Source of the DNA: Chryseobacterium piperi
GTDB lineage: Bacteria > Bacteroidota > Bacteroidia > Flavobacteriales > Weeksellaceae
NCBI RefSeq assembly: GCF_002285635.2
Contig: NZ_CP023049.2
Coordinates: 4,340,001 to 4,404,000 of the forward strand
DNA length: 64,000 bases
Direction: 5' to 3'
Position numbers and translations under genes: made by a program. Positions 25,016 to 32,408 of the stretch are shown here, piece by piece. Numbering within the stretch: position 1 is the stretch's first letter; the number at the start of each line of letters is the position of its first letter. Below the pieces are notes generated by a model. The model had not been told where the DNA came from. It did not search any database and worked only from the letters and a program-made list of their open reading frames with translations.

Positions 25016-26407
25016 ATGAAAATAAAATACTCGGAACTTATTGATCAGACATTATATTTTCCAACGGAAGAATTTAATGTTTCTGAGAACAATTTGTTGT
25101 TTCATGATATTCCTTTAATGGAAGTCGTTGAAAAGTTTGGAACTCCTTTAAAGGTAAGTTACCTCCCGAAGATTTCTCAAAATATTCAAAAAGCAAAAAG
25201 CTGGTTCAAAGAGGCTTTTGAGAAAACCGAATATAAGAAAAATTACAGATACTGCTACTGTACAAAATCCAGTCATTTTAATTTTGTTATTGAAGAAGCG
25301 CTGAGGAATGATATTTCGATTGAAACTTCTTCTGCGTACGATATGGATATTGTCAAATCTCTTTATGAAAAAGGAAAGGTAGATAAAGATATTGAGGTGA
25401 TCTGTAACGGATTCAAAACAGATGATTATCTGGCAAAGATTTCAGATATGATCAATAAAGGTTTTGAAAACATTACACCTATTCTTGATAATTACCGGGA
25501 ACTGGATAAGTTGACGGAGAGTATTGATTCTACTTTTGATATTGGAATCAGAATAGCCTCTGAGGAAGAACCTAAATTCGAATTTTATACTTCGAGATTA
25601 GGAATCGGATATAAAGATATCATCCCTTATTACAGTCAGAAGATTGCTGAGCACCCGAATGCAAGATTGAAGATGCTTCACTTTTTCATTAATACAGGTA
25701 TCAAAGATACAGCATACTACTGGAATGAATTGTATAAATGTCTTCGTGTATATGCACGTTTGAAGAAAATCGCTCCTGAAGTTGATTCATTGAATATTGG
25801 TGGAGGTTTCCCGATCAAAACTTCTTTGAATTTTGATTATGACTACCAGTATATGGTGGAGGAAATTGTTTCACAAATTAAAAAATTCTGTGAAGAAGAA
25901 GGAGTAGAAGAGCCTAATATTTATACCGAATTTGGAAGCTTTACTGTTGGGGAAAGTGGTGCGAATCTTTATAAAATTATTTCTCAGAAACGTCAGAACG
26001 ACAGAGAAAAATGGAATATGATAGATTCTTCATTCATGACAACGCTTCCGGATACCTGGGCGATTTCCAGACACTTTATTATGCTTCCTTTGAATCGTTG
26101 GGAAGATACTTATGAAAGAGTTTTTCTGGGTGGTCTAACATGTGATTCAGACGATTATTATAATTCAGAGCAGCATACCAATGCTATTTACCTGCCTGTT
26201 TTCAGTGATACGAAGCCATTGTATATCGGTTTTTTCCATACAGGAGCTTATCAGGAAACTATTGGAGGGTATGGGGGTGTGCATCACTGTCTGATGCCTC
26301 AGCCAAGACATATTCTGATTCAAAAAGATGAAAATGGAGAGTTTCAGTATGAAATTTTCCGTGAAAGACAAGAGCCGGAAGATGTATTGAAACTTCTGGG
26401 ATATTAA
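25016..26407 (+). CDS. speA: Arginine decarboxylase, PLP-dependent (fold III)
   Basis: Decarboxylates arginine to agmatine, the first step of putrescine synthesis. 463 residues, shorter than E. coli SpeA (about 660). The PLP lysine is Lys84 in YCYCTKSSHFNF, HFFINTGIKD and NIGGGFPIKTS lie in the TIM barrel, and GGLTCDSDDYY carries the catalytic Cys-Asp pair. PLP fold III is also shared with diaminopimelate decarboxylase, but the nearby agmatinase gene and the sequence favour the arginine enzyme. Terminator downstream. Confidence 0.92.
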   Translation: MKIKYSELIDQTLYFPTEEFNVSENNLLFHDIPLMEVVEKFGTPLKVSYLPKISQNIQKAKSWFKEAFEKTEYKKNYRYCYCTKSSHFNFVIEEALRNDISIETSSAYDMDIVKSLYEKGKVDKDIEVICNGFKTDDYLAKISDMINKGFENITPILDNYRELDKLTESIDSTFDIGIRIASEEEPKFEFYTSRLGIGYKDIIPYYSQKIAEHPNARLKMLHFFINTGIKDTAYYWNELYKCLRVYARLKKIAPEVDSLNIGGGFPIKTSLNFDYDYQYMVEEIVSQIKKFCEEEGVEEPNIYTEFGSFTVGESGANLYKIISQKRQNDREKWNMIDSSFMTTLPDTWAISRHFIMLPLNRWEDTYERVFLGGLTCDSDDYYNSEQHTNAIYLPVFSDTKPLYIGFFHTGAYQETIGGYGGVHHCLMPQPRHILIQKDENGEFQYEIFRERQEPEDVLKLLGY

Positions 26408-26446
26408 ATAAATTGATCTGTCATTTGTAACTGACAGGTCAGTATA

Positions 26447-26484
26447 AAAAATAGGCTGTTTTACTTTTAAAACAGCCTATTTTC
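26447..26484 (+). terminator. Terminator after arginine decarboxylase
   Basis: Sixteen-base arms AAAATAGGCTGTTTTA and TAAAACAGCCTATTTT with a CTTT loop. Confidence 0.9.
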
Positions 26485-26865
26485 TTTATATATCAAACCT
26501 GAAATTAATAGATGTCAGTCAGAGCAAAATCGTTGAATCGCTGAATCGTAAAATAGCTTATAAATATTGCGTAAACTTTGTTACTACTTCTTTGCATTCT
26601 TATAATAAACCGGTATAATAGTAAAAACTTTGCGTTTAGAAATAATCAATAAAAGACACTAAATTTTTTTTAACATTTTAGCGACTACAGTTCAATGCAT
26701 GCTGTATATGAAGTACACATAAATTCTATAAGAATCAAAGATTTTTATGATCTGCGCAATCTGCAAAATCAGCGAGAAAAAAAAAGGTAATAGTCTTCGA
26801 TAGTAAAATAGAGTAGTTCAGTCTAGATCTCTTATAATGATCAGCTCCGATTCTTTCAACCTGTT
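26485..26865. other. Intergenic spacer with repeat-like debris
   Basis: About 380 bases with no plausible gene. It includes short repetitions such as ATCGTTGAATCGCTGAATCG near 26530 and a segment near 26725-26785 (AATCAAAGATTTTTATGATC, then CTGCGCAATCTGCAAAATCA) resembling degenerate intergenic repeats I recall from other Flavobacteriia. CAAAGATTTTT recurs in the gap at 32131. Confidence 0.4.
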
Positions 26866-27528
26866 TTATACAAAATGCTTTGAAATTCTATCCAATTCAA
26901 GCTCACTATAATCTGAAATAGTAATATTGGCCAGACTGTAATCCTGATTGATGGAATGCTCACTTCTATAAGCTGCACAAAAAATATGAGCCCTGTATGC
27001 TGCCAAAATTCCATTGGTGGAATCTTCTATAACCATACAGTTTTCAAGAGGTTCATTAGCTACTTGTGCTGCTAAGAGAAAAACTTCAGGATGAGGTTTT
27101 GATTCTTTTAGTTCCGCGCCGCTGATTTTTCCGTTAAAATATTTTTCCAATCCGAATTTTTCAAAAACCATATTGATGGTTACCATGCTGGCAGAAGAAG
27201 CAATAACTAATTGTACTTTATTTTCATAATAATGTTCAATTAATTTTCTGACTCCGGGAATGAGATCAAAGTCAGCATCATTATAAAAATAATCCTTAAA
27301 ATAAGCTCGTTTAATATCCGCCAATTGTTCGTGAGTATGGGGGAGGTTATACTTCTGAATTAATGTTTCACAAACTTTTTTGGTTGAATTTCCTGTAAAG
27401 GAAGTATACAAATCTTCCGAAACTTCAATCTTCAGATCATCAAACATTTTGAAATACGCTTTTCTATGTAACGGCTCCGTGTCTACGATTACCCCATCCA
27501 TATCAAAAAGCACAGCTTTTAAGGACAT
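26866..27528 (-). CDS. HAD-superfamily hydrolase (beta-phosphoglucomutase-like)
   Basis: 220 residues. HAD motif I is DMDGVIVDTEP with the nucleophile Asp, motif II is the serine of VIASSASM, motif III is the Lys in ELKESKPHPEVF and motif IV is MVIEDSTNGI. The helical cap between motifs I and II is of the C1 type. The family contains phosphatases and beta-phosphoglucomutases; substrate not assigned. It lies between the two polyamine genes but on the opposite strand. Confidence 0.88.
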   Translation of the reverse strand: MSLKAVLFDMDGVIVDTEPLHRKAYFKMFDDLKIEVSEDLYTSFTGNSTKKVCETLIQKYNLPHTHEQLADIKRAYFKDYFYNDADFDLIPGVRKLIEHYYENKVQLVIASSASMVTINMVFEKFGLEKYFNGKISGAELKESKPHPEVFLLAAQVANEPLENCMVIEDSTNGILAAYRAHIFCAAYRSEHSINQDYSLANITISDYSELELDRISKHFV

Positions 27529-27660
27529 AAATTAAATTTTAGATGCAAAAATAGGTATTAAAGATTAAATGACACTAGCCCTTTAATTATGGACGTAATT
27601 TGAAATTTCAATAACCCAAACTCTTAACTTATAACTTTCCTTCATCTTCCAACTTCTTTG

Positions 27661-27668
27661 TATCTTTG
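27661..27668 (+). promoter_or_regulatory. speB -7 promoter box
   Basis: TATCTTTG, a match to TAnnTTTG, 46 bases before the agmatinase start. No good -33 box. Confidence 0.5.
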
Positions 27669-27714
27669 CCAGAAATAAGTCAATTTTTAAATCATTTAAT
27701 TTTTAAATAAAAAC

Positions 27715-28569
27715 ATGAAAACATACGCTGGAATTCCTGAAGAAAATGCGTCATTGGAAAATTCAAAAGTAATTTTGGTGACTGTTCCTTATGATGGGAC
27801 TTCAACATGGGGGAAAGGAGCTGATAAAGGTCCTGAATTATTTTTAGATGCTTCGGAAAATATGGAGCTTTATGACATCGAAACAAATACTGAACCTTAT
27901 TTGGATGGAGTTTACCTGGCAGGTGAAGTTTCTGAAAACTCTTCGCCTGAAGCGATGACAGAAGCTGTTTATCAAAAGACAAAAGAACTTTTGAAAAATG
28001 AAGGTAAATTATTTACCCTTTTTGGAGGAGAACATTCGGTATCTATTGGTTCGATCCGTGCAGTAGGAGAGAAGTATGATAATTTAACAATTCTTCAACT
28101 GGATGCTCATACAGATTTACGTCCTGAGTTCCATGGCTCTACTTCTAATCATGCTTGTGCTGTTTTTGAAGCAAATCAAAAACATAATCTGGTACAGGTG
28201 GGAATCCGTTCCATGGATGTTGAAGAGTATCAGTATTTACCGGAAGGGAGAGTATTTTTTGCACATGAAATTGCCGTAAATGATAACTGGATCAATGATG
28301 TATTGGAACAAGTATCAGGAAACGTATATATTACAATTGACCTGGATGCCTTTGATCCTTCAATCTGCCCTTCAACGGGAACTCCTGAACCAGGAGGCTT
28401 ACAATGGTACCCAACACTGGAATTACTGATGAAAGTATTTCAAAAGTGTAATGTAGTTGCTTTTGATATTGTAGAATTAATGGATTCTCCGATGGCTAAA
28501 CCAAGTGCATTCCTGGCAGCAAAATTATACTACAAAATGTTAGCTTATTATCACATCAGCCAAGATTAA
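27715..28569 (+). CDS. speB: Agmatinase
   Basis: Hydrolyses agmatine to putrescine and urea. 284 residues of the ureohydrolase fold, with the binuclear Mn ligands in FGGEHSVSIG, LDAHTDLRPEFHG and ITIDLDAFDPS, and a conserved glutamate in GTPEPGGLQW. Together with the arginine decarboxylase encoded 1.3 kb upstream, it forms the arginine-agmatine-putrescine route. Arginase and formimidoglutamase are related, but the context favours agmatine. Confidence 0.94.
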   Translation: MKTYAGIPEENASLENSKVILVTVPYDGTSTWGKGADKGPELFLDASENMELYDIETNTEPYLDGVYLAGEVSENSSPEAMTEAVYQKTKELLKNEGKLFTLFGGEHSVSIGSIRAVGEKYDNLTILQLDAHTDLRPEFHGSTSNHACAVFEANQKHNLVQVGIRSMDVEEYQYLPEGRVFFAHEIAVNDNWINDVLEQVSGNVYITIDLDAFDPSICPSTGTPEPGGLQWYPTLELLMKVFQKCNVVAFDIVELMDSPMAKPSAFLAAKLYYKMLAYYHISQD

Positions 28570-28637
28570 TATTCCGCAAGAATCGGATTTTTTTTGAGGA
28601 ATTTTCTTTGGAAATTTGTGAGGTAAAATACAATGAT

Positions 28638-29480
28638 ATGTCCACACAAAGTCAAATAGATTATAATCGAATTGCTAAAGCGATAGAATATATCCAGAGC
28701 AATTTTAAACTTCAGCCAAGTTTGGAGGAAGTTGCTGAGAAAATTCACCTTAGTCCGGCCCATTTTCAGAAAATATTTACAGATTGGGCAGGAACAAGTC
28801 CGAAAAAGTTTTTGCAGTTCATTAGTCTTGAACATGCTAAAAATTTATTAAAAGAAGAAAAATTAAGCTTATTTGATGCGGCTTACGAAACAGGGCTTTC
28901 CAGCACAAGCAGGCTTCATGATCTGTTTGTAAAAATAGAAGGAATGTCACCGGCCGAATACAAAAATGGCGGGAAAAGTCTTGTTATCAATTATAGCTTT
29001 TCCGAAAGTCCTTTTGGAGGTGTTATCGTCGCTTCTACAGAAAAAGGAATCTGCCACATGGCTTTCGAAAATGATCAGAAAACAGCATTAGGAAATTTAA
29101 AAGCACAATTTCCTAATGCTTCTTTTTTTGAAAGACAAGATGATCTTCAAAGAAATGCCCTGTCTATCTTTGACAAAGACTGGAACCGTTTGAATACCAT
29201 AAAACTTCATTTAAAAGGAACTGACTTTCAACTTAAGGTTTGGGAAAGCCTGCTTACTATTCCAATGGGTAAATTATCTACTTACGGTAATCTAGCTGAG
29301 AAAATTGGAAACTCAAAAGCATCCAGGGCTGTAGGAACGGCAATTGGGAGCAATCCGGTAGCTTTTCTGATTCCATGCCACCGTGTGATTCAGTCTTCCG
29401 GAAATATGGGAGGATACCGATGGGGAAGTGAGCGGAAACAATTGATGGTTGGTTGGGAAGGAGCCCAGGTGTATTCTTAA
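28638..29480 (+). CDS. AraC-type HTH fused to O6-methylguanine-DNA methyltransferase
   Basis: 280 residues from MSTQSQIDYN; an upstream TTG at 28608 is less likely. The N-terminal AraC helix-turn-helix pair (about 15-105; LEEVAEKIHLSPAHFQKIF) is followed by a methyltransferase domain with the alkyl-accepting Cys247 in IPCHRVIQSSG and GGYRWGSERKQ. This is Ada without its N-terminal metal-binding phosphotriester domain, so it can repair O6-alkylguanine and perhaps act as a regulator, but it lacks the usual Ada methyl switch. An alkB gene follows 43 bases downstream. Confidence 0.93.
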   Translation: MSTQSQIDYNRIAKAIEYIQSNFKLQPSLEEVAEKIHLSPAHFQKIFTDWAGTSPKKFLQFISLEHAKNLLKEEKLSLFDAAYETGLSSTSRLHDLFVKIEGMSPAEYKNGGKSLVINYSFSESPFGGVIVASTEKGICHMAFENDQKTALGNLKAQFPNASFFERQDDLQRNALSIFDKDWNRLNTIKLHLKGTDFQLKVWESLLTIPMGKLSTYGNLAEKIGNSKASRAVGTAIGSNPVAFLIPCHRVIQSSGNMGGYRWGSERKQLMVGWEGAQVYS

Positions 29481-29523
29481 AATTAACTATTCATGTAATT
29501 TGTTTTAAAAAAGCTAATTAAAA

Positions 29524-30135
29524 ATGATGAACTTATTTGAAGAAATATCAGATTATCCAATCAACATACTTCCTGATGACGGAATTGTAAATTATTATGG
29601 AAAGATTTTTTCAAAAGAAAAATCTGATTTCTATTATGATTATTTATTCAATCAGATTCCCTGGGAAAATGACGAGGCAGTAATTTTTGGAAAGCTGATA
29701 TTGACGAAAAGAAAAGTTGCGTGGTTTGGGGAAAGAGCATTTGAATATACATATTCCAACAGAACGAAATATGCAAAGTTTTGGACTCCTGAATTATTGG
29801 CACTTAAAAGAAAATGTGAAGAAGTTTCCGGAGATACTTATAACTCATGTCTATTGAATTTATATCATGATGGAAGCGAAGGAATGGCGTATCATAGCGA
29901 TGGAGAAAAAGACTTGAAAAAACATGGTGCTATTGCTTCTCTAACCCTTGGAGCAGAAAGAAAGTTTTTATTTAAACATAAAAGGACTAAAGAAAAAGTA
30001 GAGATTTTTCTGGAAAACGGAAGCCTGCTTGTAATGAAAGGAGAAACACAGGATAATTGGCTGCACAGGCTACCACCTACAACAAAAGTAAAAACTCCCA
30101 GAGTTAATCTTACATTCAGAACTATTGAAGAATAA
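29524..30135 (+). CDS. alkB: Alpha-ketoglutarate-dependent dioxygenase AlkB
   Basis: Oxidative dealkylation of N1-methyladenine and N3-methylcytosine in DNA. 203 residues. The iron ligands are His124 and Asp126 (YHSDGE) and His181 (NWLHRLPP); the 2-oxoglutarate arginine lies in the RVNLTFR motif (Arg193 to Arg199). It is the second gene of a two-gene alkylation-repair unit with the MGMT fusion and ends at a terminator. Confidence 0.94.
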   Translation: MMNLFEEISDYPINILPDDGIVNYYGKIFSKEKSDFYYDYLFNQIPWENDEAVIFGKLILTKRKVAWFGERAFEYTYSNRTKYAKFWTPELLALKRKCEEVSGDTYNSCLLNLYHDGSEGMAYHSDGEKDLKKHGAIASLTLGAERKFLFKHKRTKEKVEIFLENGSLLVMKGETQDNWLHRLPPTTKVKTPRVNLTFRTIEE

Positions 30136-30171
30136 AAAATGGTGGCTTGAGAATCTCAGCCACCATTTTTA
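30134..30171. terminator. Bidirectional terminator after alkB
   Basis: AAAATGGTGGC pairs with GCCACCATTTT, with an inner TGAG/CTCA stem. It also serves the hydrolase gene converging from the minus strand. Confidence 0.9.
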
Positions 30172-30175
30172 TGCT

Positions 30176-32035
30176 TTATTTGATCACTTCAGCTTCTATT
30201 GCACTGTCGTTGTATATTTTTATAAAGGCTTTTGTATAGTCTTCTTTTGATGCCATATTAGGGTTATCCATAAACTTTTGTGGATTTACAGAAAATAGAG
30301 GGAACCAGGTACTGCTGATCTGAATCTGGATTTTATGTCCTTTTTTAAAAGTATGGACTACATCCTGTAATCTGAAGTTGATTGCTGTTTTTTGATTAGG
30401 GATCAATGCTTCTGCTTTTTCTCTTGAATTTCTGAACCTTGCAGGCATAATTTCACTTCTTACCATTTGATGGTAATTGGCGTAGATCACTCCATCTTTC
30501 TTTTCTGCCGGTTTAAAATCCTCAGGATATACATCGATTAATTTTACTGCAAAGTCTGCATCGGTAGAAGTAGAAGAAATGTTAAGCTTTGCCAATATTT
30601 CACCTGCAAATGTTATGTCTTCTGTTAGAACATCCGTAGTAAAAGTAAGTACATCCGGTCTTCCTTCTGAAAACCTCTGGTCTTCGGACATATAATTTCT
30701 TGGAGTGAATCCATTAAAATCTTTAAGATTTGTGGAGCTGAGAACAGGATTATTAGGATCGCTGTAATATTCTGAAGTACCTTGCCCTGCACTCTTTTTT
30801 AAAGTTCCGTTTACCAAATAAAAATTAACTTTTTGAGCTTCTTTTGGAGGGTAATTGGTAAACTCTCTCCATTCTTTAGCACCTGTATCATACATTACAG
30901 CTTCCGGAATACCTGCATCTTGCTTAGTATTTCCTTTCAGGTAATGATTAAAGAATTTGGTTTCAAGGTTTTTTTGGTAATAAGTGGCCAGGCTATCACC
31001 AAAGTAAATTTCGTTATGAAAATGCTTACCCATTTCCTGAGACCATCCACCATGAGAGAAAGGACCCATGACGATCGTGTTTTTTGCTTTTGGGCTTGTT
31101 TTTTCAATGGTTTTATAGATATTGAGAGGTCCCGACAAATCTTCTGCATCAAACCATCCGCCTACAGTCATCACGGCATGATTAACATTTTTCAGATGGG
31201 GTAAAAGACTTCTTTTTTGCCAGTATTCGTCATAGTTGGGATGGTTCATAATTTCGGTCATAAAGAAGTTATTTTTGTAATACTTCTCATACCCATCTTT
31301 TAAAGTTCCCATTTCTCTGTAGAATTTTAATCCGTCTTCTGAAACAGGTTTTATAAAAGAGTCCATATACCAGCCTTGCTTTTCAGCTTTAGTTTTCTGA
31401 ACACCAAAAACCGGAAATGTTCTGAAATATCCTAACATGAATTTCCCATTATGCAGAAAGTCATCATTCCAGAAGTCAGAAATAGGAGCCTGTGGAGACG
31501 AGGCTACTAAAGCAGGATGATCAGCAAGAATTCCCACAGCCGTATAAAAACCTGGATAAGAAGTCCCGAACTGCCCCACTTTACCATTATTGTCTTTTAC
31601 ATTCTTCAATAACCAGTCAATAGTGTCATAAGTATCGGTACTTTCATCTACGTCTTTTTTAGTTTTACGTTCCACCTGAGGAGTCATATTGGTAAACGTT
31701 CCTTCACTCATATATCTTCCGCGTACGTCCTGATACACAAAAATATATTTGTCTTTCATTAAATACTGGTTTGGGCCAACTTTCGTTTTGTACTCATTTT
31801 CACCGTACGGAGCAATACTGTAGCAGGTTCTCTGCATTAAGAAAGGATACTTGTTTTTGTTTGATATATCTTTTGGAATGTATACTGCTGTAAAAAGCTT
31901 AACACCATCACGCATGGGAATATAGAATTCCTGTTTTGTAAAATTTTCTTTCACAAAATCATCTTTTTGGGGAGCATTTTGGGCATTTCCAATAATAAAA
32001 AAGAAAATAAATAAAATGGATATATGGATTTTCAT
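30176..32035 (-). CDS. Secreted CocE/NonD-family hydrolase (peptidase S15-like)
   Basis: 619 residues with a signal peptide ending in IGNAQ. The alpha/beta-hydrolase domain has YIPMRDGVKLFTAVYIP, the oxyanion segment YQDVRGRYMSEG and the nucleophile Ser159 in GTSYPG. The second half (GQGTSEYYSDPNN; GHKIQIQISSTWFPLFSVN) is the X-Pro dipeptidyl-peptidase C-terminal beta domain. Known relatives are acyl esterases, glutaryl-7-ACA acylases and Xaa-Pro peptidases; the true substrate is unknown. Periplasmic or secreted. Confidence 0.92.
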   Translation of the reverse strand: MKIHISILFIFFFIIGNAQNAPQKDDFVKENFTKQEFYIPMRDGVKLFTAVYIPKDISNKNKYPFLMQRTCYSIAPYGENEYKTKVGPNQYLMKDKYIFVYQDVRGRYMSEGTFTNMTPQVERKTKKDVDESTDTYDTIDWLLKNVKDNNGKVGQFGTSYPGFYTAVGILADHPALVASSPQAPISDFWNDDFLHNGKFMLGYFRTFPVFGVQKTKAEKQGWYMDSFIKPVSEDGLKFYREMGTLKDGYEKYYKNNFFMTEIMNHPNYDEYWQKRSLLPHLKNVNHAVMTVGGWFDAEDLSGPLNIYKTIEKTSPKAKNTIVMGPFSHGGWSQEMGKHFHNEIYFGDSLATYYQKNLETKFFNHYLKGNTKQDAGIPEAVMYDTGAKEWREFTNYPPKEAQKVNFYLVNGTLKKSAGQGTSEYYSDPNNPVLSSTNLKDFNGFTPRNYMSEDQRFSEGRPDVLTFTTDVLTEDITFAGEILAKLNISSTSTDADFAVKLIDVYPEDFKPAEKKDGVIYANYHQMVRSEIMPARFRNSREKAEALIPNQKTAINFRLQDVVHTFKKGHKIQIQISSTWFPLFSVNPQKFMDNPNMASKEDYTKAFIKIYNDSAIEAEVIK

Positions 32036-32408
32036 AAATAAAATTTGTAGCTAATTTAAAAATAAAAACGGTTCTGCCTGAGAGAATTTTACAGTAGCTA
32101 CAAAAAGCGAGTTGTTTCCATATCAGCCTCAAAGATTTTTAAAAGCATAATGTTTAATCGAAAAGGCGCGAAGATCCTTAAAATAATGCATTTTAAGGTG
32201 CAAAGGAGGCACTTAGAAAAGAAAAAGGAGAAGAGAAATAGATCTATTAATCACGAGATATGCTAAAATCTTCGATTTCAGAAACGGAACATAGGTCGAG
32301 TGGAGGAATCTCAACAAAGTAAATCACATAATTAAAGTCAGGTGCTTAAAATTATATTAAGAGATTTCTCCTATTGTCGAAATGACAGACACTGGTGTAA
32401 ATTCACAT
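32036..32408. other. Intergenic region with palindromic and degenerate repeats
   Basis: No plausible gene. Bases 32130-32225 hold a degenerate segment (AAGGCGCGAAGATCCTT, GCAAAGGAGGCACTTAG) like scattered flavobacterial intergenic repeats. Bases 32296-32380 carry an imperfect inverted repeat, described separately. Confidence 0.45.
32296..32380. repeat. Imperfect inverted repeat (REP/MITE-like)
   Basis: Left arm 32296-32312 (TCGAGTGGAGGAATCTC) and right arm 32361-32380 (GAGATTTCTCC, then TATTGTCGA) are inverse to each other with a few differences, around about 48 bases. The arms resemble a short dispersed repeat I recall from other Flavobacteriia intergenic regions. Noncoding. Confidence 0.5.

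Noticed and set aside
28608..28637. TTG start ten codons upstream of the AraC-MGMT fusion
   Set aside because: The ATG at 28638 begins directly at the conserved HTH part; the extension has no family support.
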